Position numbers and translations under genes: made by a program. From contig OZ241987.1 of the NCBI GenBank assembly GCA_965204395.1, positions 1,798,001 to 1,862,000 of the forward strand: DNA of 64,000 bases, given 5' to 3'. The notes beneath the pieces were generated by a model. The model was not told the DNA's origin, searched no databases, and worked only from the letters and a program-made list of their open reading frames with translations. Positions 24,748-33,076 of this stretch are shown one piece after another; positions within the stretch are counted from its first letter, which is position 1; the number at the start of each line of letters is the position of its first letter. The DNA is from Bin87 sp965204395. GTDB lineage: Bacteria > Chloroflexota > Dehalococcoidia > Lucifugimonadales > UBA3495.

Positions 24748-24749
24748 GG

Positions 24750-24980
24750 TTATTTGTAAAAGTCTTGGATGATGTCTTCGGGAGTGTCGCAGAAATCTTC
24801 AGGCACCACCAATTTCCCTTTCAACACGCCCGGTCGAGGAGTCGGCCGGTACGCATCGTGAGGCACCAACTTGACCCACGGCTGGCCATCTCTGAGGATG
24901 ACCACCTCGCGCTGGAACCAGGATTGCAGGGCCAGTTCGGCCATCTCTTCTGGCAAATCATTAACGTCGATTCGCATCAT
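24750..24980 (-). CDS. Antitoxin (Phd/DUF2281-like)
   Basis: A 76-residue protein that begins MMRIDVNDLPEEMAELAL and has EVVILRDGQPWVKLVPHD, the typical antitoxin strand-turn that precedes a toxin-binding tail (EDFCDTPEDIIQDFYK). GGAGGG lies 5-8 bases before the tandem ATGs. It precedes its PIN toxin by 2 bases. A TATAAT at 25034-25029 overlaps the stop of the upstream aldolase. Confidence 0.82.
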   Translation of the reverse strand: MMRIDVNDLPEEMAELALQSWFQREVVILRDGQPWVKLVPHDAYRPTPRPGVLKGKLVVPEDFCDTPEDIIQDFYK

Positions 24981-25029
24981 ACATCCCTCCGTGCGCCAGT
25001 GCGTGTTGCCGGCGCAGGAACAAGCACTA

Positions 25030-25806
25030 TTATAGCCCGTCGGCCGCGGCCCTCATCGTTTTGAGGTACTCGTTGCTGGCGCCCTGGATCAGCCGGCCCA
25101 CGGTGTTGTGGAAGTAGCGCACGCCCAGCTCCAGGTAGTGGGGAACCAGGTTGTCGGGGCAGCTGCACCCGGCCGTGATGCCCGCCGCAGCGATCTGCTG
25201 CACGCCCTTTTCCACCAGCGCCTGCACCTCAGGATGGGTCTGCTGGCCCGGGTAGCCCATGCTCTGCGACAGATCGCCCGCGCCGATGAAGTACACGTCC
25301 ACGCCCGGCACGTTGATCAGCTCGGGGATGTTCTCGATGGCCTCAACTTCCTCCAGCATCAGGCACACCAGCGTGTTGCGGTTGGCGTCGGCCACGTAGT
25401 CGGGCGTGGCCTGGTTGAACCCGTACTCCGCCGGCCGGCCGCCGCTGAACAACCCGCGGTCGCCGTCGGGGAAGTACTTCACCGCCTTCACCGCCGCACG
25501 CGCCTCCTCCGCCGTGTTGACGTGGGGCACCTGCACGCCCCAGGCTCCGCGATCCAGGAACGGCGCGATGATCTCCGGACGGTTGCCCACCGGCCGCACG
25601 ATGGGCGCGGTGCCCGAATACTCGGCGGCGCGGATCATGTCCTCGGCCAGGTCCACGGTGATGCTGCCGTGTTCGTTGTCGATCAGCACCCAGTCGTAGC
25701 CCAGGAACCCCAGCATCTCCACCACCGCCGGCGACGGGAAGGTGATCATCGACCCGAAAACGGGCTTCCCCTCGGCCAGTTTCTGCTTCATCGTGTTTTC
25801 GCGCAT
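25030..25806 (-). CDS. HpcH/HpaI-family aldolase
   Basis: A 258-residue class II, metal-dependent aldolase. Family features are FGSMITFPSPAVVEMLGFLGYDWVLIDNEHG, PIVRPVG, AWGVQVPHV, CLMLEEVEAIENI (metal-ligand Glu) and FIGAGDLSQSMGYPGQ (metal-ligand Asp). Members split or join 2-oxoacids such as 2,4-dihydroxyhept-2-enedioate; several act as 4-hydroxy-2-oxovalerate-type aldolases. The exact substrate is not given by context. No operon partner is evident. Confidence 0.9.
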   Translation of the reverse strand: MRENTMKQKLAEGKPVFGSMITFPSPAVVEMLGFLGYDWVLIDNEHGSITVDLAEDMIRAAEYSGTAPIVRPVGNRPEIIAPFLDRGAWGVQVPHVNTAEEARAAVKAVKYFPDGDRGLFSGGRPAEYGFNQATPDYVADANRNTLVCLMLEEVEAIENIPELINVPGVDVYFIGAGDLSQSMGYPGQQTHPEVQALVEKGVQQIAAAGITAGCSCPDNLVPHYLELGVRYFHNTVGRLIQGASNEYLKTMRAAADGL

Positions 25807-25890
25807 GTCGCTCTCGTCTCCTGCTGTTCGGTTGCTCGAATCCTATGCGCGCGGCGGGCGAGCGTCAACACCGCATGGGCATGGCTGGGA

Positions 25891-25927
25891 ACAAAGTAAA
25901 CGCCCTGACGCGGAACACGCAGGGCGT
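25891..25927 (-). terminator. Rho-independent terminator of the secreted protease gene
   Basis: On the minus strand an 8-bp stem (ACGCCCTG with CAGGGCGT) with a 12-base loop is followed by TTTACTTT. It lies 35-70 bases after the protease stop. Confidence 0.65.
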
Positions 25928-25961
25928 AGGGACACTTATCCTTGGCGTGAAGGTAACTATG

Positions 25962-27584
25962 CTACGGTCGGAAGGTCGCCAGTATGGATTCCCGTTCCGC
26001 GTGGTACTGGTCCAGCACGTCCTCGCAAACCGCAAAATCAGCTATGAACCCGAACGGCTGGTTCGGGAACGTGGAGGATATGCTGACCAGCCCTACGTGC
26101 GAGCGCGTGCAATCCTCTTCGGTTTCCCGGGAGCGGTATTCAACGCGAAAAAAATTGCTTCCGCCTATGACCACCGGACGAACGGAAACCCTTTCCAGGT
26201 AGTCCCATTCGTTCCCTTCGGCGACCAAATCCAGGTATCTGGTCCAGAAGAAATTCGTCAAGCCGGCGAGCGAACTGTTGGCATCAACATATGGCGGAGA
26301 GAATCTGAACGTCCTGATAATCGAGGTTCGTTCTCCGCCATAGGCGTCAAACCAGACGAATTGCCTGGTAAGACCTTCGTCGCTCTCGTCTAAGATATAC
26401 CACCCCTTCGGTATATCGATGCTGTAACCGTAACCGTACTTCAAACTACGGTACGTGGCGTACTCCGGCCCGCCGGCTTCGTAGGTCGCCAGGCGATCTC
26501 TGACTTCGTTGCTGGCGATTGAAAGATTCAAGCCGGGCGCGATGGCCACGCTTCCGTCCGGAAAGAAATGCAATCGCCCCAGGGTATTTACTGCAACAAC
26601 ATGGCCGTATCGATCAATCAAAGGTCCGCCACTGTTTCCCGCGTTGACGTCGGCGTCAGTCTGGATAAAGTCGGTGTCCGCAAATATCCGGTGAGGCGCT
26701 GAAATGATCCCTTGCGTCAGGGAGGGGTATTTGCCCAAGCCAAAGGGGTGGGGGTACCCCCAGGCGGTAACCGGGTCCCCGTATGACACCCGGTCCGAGT
26801 CGGCCAACTCCAAAGCGCTGAAAGTACGGTTGGAGCTCAGTTGCACCGCGGCGAGGTCGGCGAGAATTCCTTTGCCCAAAACCTTTCCAGTGAACTCAAC
26901 CGTCTCGCCATTCTGGAGAAACATCTCCGCCATCACCGTTTCAGCATCCTCCACGACGTGTCGGTTGGTGACCATTAGCCCATCTGAACGAACAACAAAT
27001 CCTGTTCCCCCGCTAACGCCTCCGTCGGGATAAGTGACGGTGAGGTTGACCAGCGCAGGTCTAACCAGTTGCCCCACCTGCGCAATGGAAAGTGGCTCCG
27101 TCGTATCGGGAGCCACCGTCAGCTCGAATGCCGGGCAGGAACCGCCGTGATCCGTGACGGTCAGGTACTGCCACGCGGGATTGAAGGGCCAGGTGGGCTG
27201 ACCGTAGCGCGCGTTGTTGGTGAGCACCGAGCACGCGTGGTACGCCCCCTCCTGCAACCCGTGCAGGGTGTAGGAGGGGCGTTCGGGGCTCAGGTTCTGG
27301 GCCTCCACGTCAACGTAAACGAACGCCTCCTGCCAGTTGCCGGTGACGGTGGCCTTGGCCCGGGGGTAGTCCCGGTCCATGTTGACGCAGCCGATACGGT
27401 AGTGTGTGGCGTCGTAAACAGCGTCCCAACTGAGGATCACCTCGCCAGGGTTGTGGCCGTTGAACACAATGATGTTGGTGGCGGGGGCGGCGCGGTCCTG
27501 GGCATCGGCGGGAACGACGCCGCTGATAAACGCTACCGACAGGATGACGAACGAAAGCGTGGCAAAGAGTTTTATCGACTTCAA
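25962..27584 (-). CDS. Secreted HtrA-like (S1C) serine protease with N-terminal FN3-like domain
   Basis: A 540-residue exported protein. Residues 1-28 are a signal peptide (LFATLSFVILSVAFISGVVPADA). Residues about 33-145 form a fibronectin type III-like domain (EVILSWDAVYDATHYRIGCV). The protease core has the catalytic triad His209 (TNRHVVEDA), Asp243 (ILADLAAVQ) and Ser318 (NAGNSGGPLID). No PDZ domain follows; instead about 170 residues of unknown fold end the chain. Start is TTG 27584 with GGAG about 9 bases before it. FN3 modules recur in the surface proteins at 36-45 kb, so it could process or bind such proteins. That is speculative. Confidence 0.88.
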   Translation of the reverse strand: MKSIKLFATLSFVILSVAFISGVVPADAQDRAAPATNIIVFNGHNPGEVILSWDAVYDATHYRIGCVNMDRDYPRAKATVTGNWQEAFVYVDVEAQNLSPERPSYTLHGLQEGAYHACSVLTNNARYGQPTWPFNPAWQYLTVTDHGGSCPAFELTVAPDTTEPLSIAQVGQLVRPALVNLTVTYPDGGVSGGTGFVVRSDGLMVTNRHVVEDAETVMAEMFLQNGETVEFTGKVLGKGILADLAAVQLSSNRTFSALELADSDRVSYGDPVTAWGYPHPFGLGKYPSLTQGIISAPHRIFADTDFIQTDADVNAGNSGGPLIDRYGHVVAVNTLGRLHFFPDGSVAIAPGLNLSIASNEVRDRLATYEAGGPEYATYRSLKYGYGYSIDIPKGWYILDESDEGLTRQFVWFDAYGGERTSIIRTFRFSPPYVDANSSLAGLTNFFWTRYLDLVAEGNEWDYLERVSVRPVVIGGSNFFRVEYRSRETEEDCTRSHVGLVSISSTFPNQPFGFIADFAVCEDVLDQYHAERESILATFRP

Positions 27585-27620
27585 GATGTTTGCTCCGGAT
27601 GGATGGCGACCGACGGGTAT

Positions 27621-28211
27621 CTAGTAGGCTTTGAACCCGCCTGAGTTTCCAGAGTTGCTTTCGCCATCTCCAGGATAGTAGTAAGTTCCCGGCTGTTGTT
27701 GCAATTGATCAAGGGCCTCTTCGACGCTGGGTCGTTCGGCGAACCAGGACCGGAACGAATCTGCGTCCTCTTCGGTCATCGTGTTCTTCTGCACTGCCTG
27801 GTACAGCATCCATTCGAGGTCGATTTCATCGGCCTTGATGGCGTCCAGGGGCGAGAGGTGTTCCATCCCGTCGGGCCGGTCGGAGAGCCACTGGGACAGA
27901 GTGACGGTCCCTCCGGATCCCTCAACCTCCTGCCCTGCGCCCGGGTCCGTTCCGTCGCCGGGCTGCGATTCCACGACCACAGCCGGCGGTTCCACGCGCT
28001 CGGCTACGGGTGGTTTGGCATCCAGGCCCGGGTCAACCCCGTCGAAATGGGCGGACTGCACCGCCGGTTGAATCTCGGGATTTGCGCGGTCGTTGGCGGC
28101 GAACAGGCTGCCCACTGCCAGCACCGTCACCAGCAGCAGGATCGTCGCCAGCAAGGCCAGCCGGAAGCGTCCCAGAGAACGGATATTCCTCATGATGCTC
28201 TTGTCCTTCAT
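27621..28211 (-). CDS. Single-pass membrane protein of unknown function
   Basis: From ATG 28211 (or 28193) the protein is about 196 residues: a short basic N-terminus (MRNIRSLGRFR), one membrane segment (LALLATILLLVTVLAVGSLFA), a Pro/Glu-rich linker, and a C-terminal soluble part (WMLYQAVQKNTMTEEDADSFRSWFAERPSVEEALDQL) ending in a Gly/Ser-rich tail. No family recognised. Its stop lies 36 bp before the protease start on the same strand, so both are probably one operon and one exported system. Confidence 0.7.
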   Translation of the reverse strand: MKDKSIMRNIRSLGRFRLALLATILLLVTVLAVGSLFAANDRANPEIQPAVQSAHFDGVDPGLDAKPPVAERVEPPAVVVESQPGDGTDPGAGQEVEGSGGTVTLSQWLSDRPDGMEHLSPLDAIKADEIDLEWMLYQAVQKNTMTEEDADSFRSWFAERPSVEEALDQLQQQPGTYYYPGDGESNSGNSGGFKAY

Positions 28212-28340
28212 CGTTCGGCCGAGCGAATTACAAAACTGGGCGAACAATGTTAGCACACCCAAAATGCGCTTGCGCACGTACCGTTGTGCGTTGCGAGAAG
28301 TCTTTGCTGGCCGGTTTCCGGCACAATGTTGGAACAAGGG

Positions 28341-28428
28341 TTACCTGGTGCGCAGGCGGTGATGACCGGCTGCCAAAATGCAGTCTAGCCTGGGGTTGGT
28401 GAGTGAGACGGGCCGGTTGACGCCGGCA
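28341..28428 (-). mobile_element. Remnant of an IS5-type element 3' end
   Basis: TGGTGCGCAGGCGGTGATGA and TTGGGGTTGGTGAGTG words match, in the same order, the better preserved remnant at 45866-46118. In the minus strand these correspond to the end of a transposase gene. No intact frame is left here. Confidence 0.5.
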
Positions 28429-28462
28429 GCCTGGAAGCAGTCTCCTGCGTTGGCGGTCAGGT

Positions 28463-29827
28463 CTAGCGCATGTGGTTGTCATCGGCTTGCTCGTTGTCAG
28501 CACGTTCGCTAGGTGTTGCCAAGTCCAGATAATCATGCCCAACAACGTGGACGACGTGGCCCTCGACGCCCGATACCTGCCCTTCAAGCACGCGGGCAAT
28601 ATTGTCGCTATCGTCGATTATTGCTTCAACCCTTATCTGGTGTCCGACCTGAATGCCGTGGTGTGTATCCCAAAACTCCAGCTTGTGAGACCACTCGTCA
28701 TCTTGCGTAGTAACAACGGCATCTGCCTCGTGCCACCGGTGGTTTCTCTGGATTTTACGGTATTTCTCGCCGATCAACCTCGCATCATATTGAGATCCAT
28801 CGACGGTGAGTGTAACCCGCCCAGTCAGCAATTGCGCCAAATAGCATCTGGCATCCGTTTGGGTTTCGGCACGCGCAGCAACACGCACTGGCCCATTTCT
28901 CGATGGCGTAATGTGCCAGATACCGTCGGGACCACGGTCGATGAATCCAAGGTTATGACCCGAGGGTGTTTTGACTATCCCGCTGCGTTCCCCTTGTGCA
29001 TCTAGCCATTCGACTGGCGGGGTGGCGTCTCGTGGTTGTCTAGGAAGCACGTCTAGCCTGATCGTTAAGTACCGCACGGCGGGATCTTGAGATCGGCGGA
29101 GAGTTTCGTACGCTTGAGCCGCCACTTGATTCATGATCTGATTTCCGATGTGGAACCCCGATTTTATCGCATGAGCGAGGGAGTCCTTGAACGATGGGTG
29201 TTTTTGCAGCCAAGCGAGGTATTCCTTAACATCGGTTTCTTTGGCGCTGCCCGGGACGTAGGCCAGATGGTCAGCCTGCGTCAACGCATCAAGCACTGCA
29301 CGCTCAACACGGTCTGCAACAGTCTCCGCAGCAGTCACGTCTTCATACAGGTAGACCTCACGCAAAGCGCGCAATATCTCAAGATGAATCGAAAGCCAAA
29401 TTCGACCGGCCAGCGGGTCGGGCGCTTGGTCTAGCTCCCAATACCGCATCGTGTCGAAAGCATTAGCCGTACCTACCATTGAGAGATACGCATCCAATGA
29501 TCGAAGATGTTTGAATTCAATGCGATTCGGATTGAGGCCGTAAAACGAGACGGCAACATCGAAAGCTTGGTCTAGGTATTCTGCAGTACGTGGGCTGCAC
29601 CGTCTTAAGGTTTCCAGATGCGTGTGTAAGTTGTGGTCTTCCTTGAAGTCTAGACCTTGCTTGCGGATCAAAAACTTCAATGCCCTTTCGATTGACAGAT
29701 GAGCTAAGGGCGCCCGGTTCATGACCTGCGCGATGGTTATTTCGCCTATCATGTCGGGCCTCACAGGCGCGGACTCCAAGATATCGATCACGTCGTCCAT
29801 GGAAAACTGAATGATGTGGTCCTGCAC
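28463..29827 (-). CDS. Unknown protein with HEPN-like N-terminal region
   Basis: A 454-residue protein of no known family. Residues about 40-100 (LSIERALKFLIRKQGLDF, EDHNLHTHLETL) resemble the HEPN helix pattern in which an ALK-LI helix is followed by a HNL/HDL turn. The middle is helical (TAAETVADRVERAVLDALTQADHLAYV); the C-terminal third is beta-rich (GRVTLTVDGSQYDARLIGEKYRKIQ). No RxxxxH motif could be fixed. GTG 29827 has GGAG six bases upstream. Local base composition is AT-richer than neighbours, and PIN, HicB and IS remnants surround it, which suggests horizontal transfer and a defence or toxin role (inference). Confidence 0.6.
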   Translation of the reverse strand: MQDHIIQFSMDDVIDILESAPVRPDMIGEITIAQVMNRAPLAHLSIERALKFLIRKQGLDFKEDHNLHTHLETLRRCSPRTAEYLDQAFDVAVSFYGLNPNRIEFKHLRSLDAYLSMVGTANAFDTMRYWELDQAPDPLAGRIWLSIHLEILRALREVYLYEDVTAAETVADRVERAVLDALTQADHLAYVPGSAKETDVKEYLAWLQKHPSFKDSLAHAIKSGFHIGNQIMNQVAAQAYETLRRSQDPAVRYLTIRLDVLPRQPRDATPPVEWLDAQGERSGIVKTPSGHNLGFIDRGPDGIWHITPSRNGPVRVAARAETQTDARCYLAQLLTGRVTLTVDGSQYDARLIGEKYRKIQRNHRWHEADAVVTTQDDEWSHKLEFWDTHHGIQVGHQIRVEAIIDDSDNIARVLEGQVSGVEGHVVHVVGHDYLDLATPSERADNEQADDNHMR

Positions 29828-29967
29828 GTTTGCGCTCCAGATATTGGTGTCGAGTGGGATTGAACAAAGTTATGATGGGGCTCGAGATCACGTCGTCGCG
29901 AGCATCGGATTCATTCACTCAAGACATTCGGCCGCCGTGTGATTTCCCTTCTTACTCTCCTCCGTCC

Positions 29968-29973
29968 TATAAT
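29968..29973 (+). promoter_or_regulatory. -10 element of the third PIN antitoxin pair
   Basis: TATAAT 34 bp before ATG 30007. No good -35. Confidence 0.5.
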
Positions 29974-30006
29974 CTACGATATCTCTCGAGGTCGCCAGAA
30001 AGCCCC

Positions 30007-30339
30007 ATGCAACCACTGCACATCGACATCCATCTCCCCGACTGGGCCGCTGAGGACATCGCTGCCAAGAGTCGGGAGTTGGGCATACTGCCCGATGAAC
30101 TTGTGCGGTCGCTGATCTGCTCGAACGTCGAGAGCTTCGACCCGCGCCGCGCTCGACACTTCTCCGTTCCGGCATCCATGGAACAACGCCTGGTTGGCGA
30201 CGGCTTCATGGTCGTAGGTCGAACTCAAGACCAGGTGGTGCTTGCGCCCACCAGGGACGTCCCGTTCGAGGAGGCTCTGGCCGCGTTCCAGGCTAACGGT
30301 CTCAACGAGGAGCAGGTGCTGGAGATCCTCGAATCGTGA
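30007..30339 (+). CDS. Putative antitoxin of a PIN pair
   Basis: A 110-residue protein overlapping the PIN gene by 4 bases. It starts MQPLHIDIHLPDWAAEDIAAKSRELGILPDELVR, compatible with a ribbon-helix-helix or AbrB-like DNA-binding unit, and ends in an acidic helix (NEEQVLEILES). Family not recognised; the antitoxin call rests on size, overlap and position. A longer frame from 29830 lacks support. Confidence 0.68.
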   Translation: MQPLHIDIHLPDWAAEDIAAKSRELGILPDELVRSLICSNVESFDPRRARHFSVPASMEQRLVGDGFMVVGRTQDQVVLAPTRDVPFEEALAAFQANGLNEEQVLEILES

Positions 30340-30761
30340 CGCCCTGGCGCGCCATCTACGACACCAGCGCCATACTCTCCTCGATGACTCCCGCTCCCAA
30401 CCGGGGGTCAATTGTTTGGCACTGGATGGAATCCGGCGTGGTTCAACCCATCGTCTCAGACTATCTCATCGACGAGCTTGTGGCGGCGATCGCCGAACCC
30501 CGATTCCGGTTGAATACGGATCAGCGAGCTTCGATTATGGTTGAATATCTCCAGCACGCCCTGTCGTTCGACCAAGTGCCGCCTTCAGGCGCATATTGCC
30601 GCGACCCCGAGGACGTGCCCGTCCTGGATCTTGCCATCTGGCAGCAGGTGGACGTCATCATCACCACCGACCCTGACCTCCTGGACCTGGACGGCGAGTT
30701 CGCGTTCCGGATCGTGAACCCCGCCGGCTTTCAGGGACTGCTCACCGAGCCCCGATTCTGA
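30336..30761 (+). CDS. PIN-domain toxin (PIN_3 type)
   Basis: A 141-residue PIN protein of the group annotated as putative TA toxin. First Asp in AIYDTSAILSSM, Glu in LIDELVAAI, Asp cluster in CRDPEDVPVLDLAIWQQVDVIITTDPDLLDL. GTG start overlaps the antitoxin stop. Its 3' end overlaps that of the convergent HicB gene by 31 bp. Confidence 0.88.
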   Translation: MTPWRAIYDTSAILSSMTPAPNRGSIVWHWMESGVVQPIVSDYLIDELVAAIAEPRFRLNTDQRASIMVEYLQHALSFDQVPPSGAYCRDPEDVPVLDLAIWQQVDVIITTDPDLLDLDGEFAFRIVNPAGFQGLLTEPRF

Positions 30762-31153
30762 ACCAGATCATCCACCTTCGGCGAAACGTTCCCCGCGTAT
30801 TCACGGCCGCCGTCGGCGCGGGCCAGTTCGCCCTTCATTGCCCCCACGATCCAGGAGTTCAGGCTTATTCCGCCTGTCTTGGCTGCTGTCACCGCGGCTC
30901 TGTGGATTTCGGGTTCCATGCGCAGCACCACGCGGCCGGAGAAGGGCTTGTCCGGCTCGCGATTTCTCTCCGCGCAGATTTTCAGGTACTCCTCCACCGA
31001 ATCCCTGAAAGCTTGCCGCAATTCGTCGACGGATTTGCCCTGGAAGGTGATCACGTCGCGGGTGTCGATCACCTCGCCGTGCAGGATGCCCACGTCATCA
31101 TCGAAGGTGACCACCGTGTGGTAACCGTTGTACTCCATTGGATTGCTTCCCAT
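30731..31153 (-). CDS. hicB: HicB-type antitoxin, orphaned
   Basis: A 140-residue HicB protein: YHTVVTFDDDVGILHGEVI, the N-terminal RNase H-like part, then FQGKSVDELRQAFRDSVEEYL, and a C-terminal ribbon-helix-helix-like region (SGRVVLRMEPEIHRAAVTAAKTGGISLNSWI). It begins at ATG 31153, overlapping the stop of a hicA remnant (TGATG), or at ATG 31138. With a broken toxin it may persist as a lone regulator. Confidence 0.88.
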   Translation of the reverse strand: MGSNPMEYNGYHTVVTFDDDVGILHGEVIDTRDVITFQGKSVDELRQAFRDSVEEYLKICAERNREPDKPFSGRVVLRMEPEIHRAAVTAAKTGGISLNSWIVGAMKGELARADGGREYAGNVSPKVDDLVQNRGSVSSP

Positions 31154-31344
31154 CAGTTGGGCCGGACTCCGGCCTGCTCCAGGAACCTGCGGAGCGAGGC
31201 TACTGCGCCTTTTCCATCTCGTTGCCCGGGTGAGGTCGATGCAACATCAAAAATTCGTCGTCGAGGAAAACGGCAATGCGCGATCCGGTTGGTGTCCCCT
31301 CCTCAACATGGCATGACACTACTTGATGCTACTACCGTGTTACG
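31153..31344 (-). pseudogene. hicA remnant, frameshifted
   Basis: In the minus strand three phases must be joined: HQVVSCHVEEGTPTGSRIAV with HRPHPGNEMEK, then GKGAVASLRRFLEQAGVRPN after a one-base shift near 31210. This is the HicA core and C-terminus (HP..., ...L...L.QAG.). Further stops lie upstream (around 31325). It precedes hicB as a true hicA would. Confidence 0.6.
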
Positions 31345-31368
31345 GGCTTCCCAACGCGTCAATCCAGC

Positions 31369-31410
31369 CAACATCCCATTCATCCCGTCCATCCTGTTCA
31401 TCCATGTAAA
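31369..31410. repeat. Dispersed CATCC/GTTCATCC repeat
   Basis: CATCCCATTCATCCCGTCC followed by ATCCTGTTCATCCATG. Related words occur at 62735-62760 (TTTACATCCTGCTCATCCATG) and 62950-62972 (CCTGTCCATCCCGTTCATCC). No ORF; part of the 427-bp gap before the DUF1800 gene, which otherwise shows only a TATGAT at 31448. Confidence 0.5.
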
Positions 31411-31580
31411 GATAAACCCCCGTCTGGAATTCCCGCCTTCATTAAAGTATGATTGCGGGAACCTGCCGCTAGTGCGGCGGGATACATCTGAATTTCACCG
31501 CCGTCCGGTGATGGGCGTTGCGATCATCACCGGCGCGCGTTCCTTAAATTAAACCTGCGATGCAATCGGAGGGCAGAGAT

Positions 31581-32993
31581 ATGGCAAACCGCGATGTTGA
31601 ACTGATCGGCCACCTGATGCGGCGGGCCGGCTTCGGCGCCACCCGCGACCAGCTGGACTCCTACGCCGCCCGGGGCTACGAGGCCACCGTGGAGATGCTG
31701 CTGGACCAGACCAGCGAGCGGCGCATGGGCGACGACCTCATCCGCCGGTTCCATCCCGAGCTTTCGGGCATGATGGGCACCCTAGGGTCCGGCGAGAACT
31801 GGCTGTACCGCATGGCGACCACCACCACGCCGCTGCGCGAAAAGGTCGCCCTGTTCTGGCACGGCATCTTCGCCACCGGCTACCCCAAGGTCATTCACGG
31901 CAAGGCGCTGTCCGACCAGGTCCGCATGTTCCGCTACAAGGGAATGGCGAGCTTCCGCGACCTGCTGGTGGACCTGTCCAAGGACCCGGCCATGATCATC
32001 TGGCTGGACAACCAGGACAACCACAAGGACGCCATCAACGAGAACTTCGGGCGCGAGCTGCTGGAACTGTTCTCCATGGGCGTGGGCAACTACTCCGAGC
32101 AGGACGTGCAGGAGTGCGCCCGCGCCTTCACCGGCTGGACGCTGGGCAACCGCGAGTACATGGAACTGCGATCCATGCGCGATTCCGACTGGCCCTACGG
32201 ACGCATCGCCTGGCACTACGAGTTCCAGGAGGACGACCACGACTTCGGCGACAAGGAGTTCCTGGGGCAGCGGGGGCAGTTCAACGGCGACGACATCGTG
32301 GACATCATCTGCCAGCAGGAGGCCACCGCGCGGTTCATCTCGCGCCACATGTACAGCTTCTTCGTGGCCGACGAGCCGCCGGTTCCCGAGTGGCCCTACA
32401 CCGAGCCGCAGGACCCCGAGGCCATCGACCTGCTGGTGCAGGCGTACTTCGACAGCGGCTACGACATCACCGCCATGCTGCGGGCGTTGTTCAACTCCGA
32501 CCACTTCAAAGATGAAGCGGTGTGGTACCGCAAGGTCAAGAGTCCGGTGGAGCTCGTGGCCGGCGTGCTGCGGCTCACCGGCGAGTTCGACCGGCCGCGC
32601 AAGGAGATCCTGGAGCGCTACCAGCAGTCCATCTTCATGGGGCAGTTCCTGAACAATCCGCCCAGCGTGGAGGGTTGGCACCAGGGCACCGACTGGATCG
32701 ACACCGGCAGCCTGGTGGAGCGCATCAACTTCGCGTCCCAGCAGCTTGGGGACACCGGCAAGCCGGGCGTGCAGACCATGGTGGAGCGCATCGCCCATGC
32801 GCCGTCCGTGTCGCCGGAGATGCTGGTGGACGCCTGCCTGGACCAGGTGGGGGCGATCCAGGTGTCGGAGGACACGCGGCGCGAGCTGGTGGACTTCGCC
32901 GCCGTGGCGGGTTCGCCGGACGACGCCGGCAGCGGTCGCATCGCCGAGGTGCTGCAGATGGTGGCGTCCACCCACGAATTCCAGCGGGCGTAG
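31581..32993 (+). CDS. DUF1800 family protein
   Basis: A 470-residue DUF1800 protein of unknown function. Family marks: HLMRRAGFGATRDQLD, KVALFWHGIFATG, FRDLLVDLSKDPAMIIWLDNQDNHKDAINENFGRELLELFSMG, FTGWTLGN, DFGDKEFLGQRG and the ending FLNNPPSVEGWHQG. ATG 31581 has GGAGG 9 bases upstream. DUF1800 and DUF1501 genes are usually paired and are thought to act in export or cell-surface sulfated-polymer metabolism. The DUF1501 partner is at 34189, here separated by an NHL propeller. Confidence 0.92.
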   Translation: MANRDVELIGHLMRRAGFGATRDQLDSYAARGYEATVEMLLDQTSERRMGDDLIRRFHPELSGMMGTLGSGENWLYRMATTTTPLREKVALFWHGIFATGYPKVIHGKALSDQVRMFRYKGMASFRDLLVDLSKDPAMIIWLDNQDNHKDAINENFGRELLELFSMGVGNYSEQDVQECARAFTGWTLGNREYMELRSMRDSDWPYGRIAWHYEFQEDDHDFGDKEFLGQRGQFNGDDIVDIICQQEATARFISRHMYSFFVADEPPVPEWPYTEPQDPEAIDLLVQAYFDSGYDITAMLRALFNSDHFKDEAVWYRKVKSPVELVAGVLRLTGEFDRPRKEILERYQQSIFMGQFLNNPPSVEGWHQGTDWIDTGSLVERINFASQQLGDTGKPGVQTMVERIAHAPSVSPEMLVDACLDQVGAIQVSEDTRRELVDFAAVAGSPDDAGSGRIAEVLQMVASTHEFQRA

Positions 32994-33013
32994 GCGCAGA
33001 GACGGACGCATGG

Positions 33014-33036
33014 TTCGACAGGCTCACCATGAGCGG
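33014..33036. repeat. TTCGACAGGCTCA repeat
   Basis: TTCGACAGGCTCACCATGAG then CGG. Related copies: 35333, 35602 and, inverted, 62251-62272. A short REP-like sequence dispersed in intergenic DNA. Confidence 0.7.
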
Positions 33037-33076
33037 GTCTGTTCTCTCCCTCCGATGACAGATTGGTGAAAAGAAT

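Noticed and set aside
31782..33011. 409-codon minus-strand ORF over the DUF1800 gene
   Set aside because: Shadow of a family-matching gene on the plus strand.
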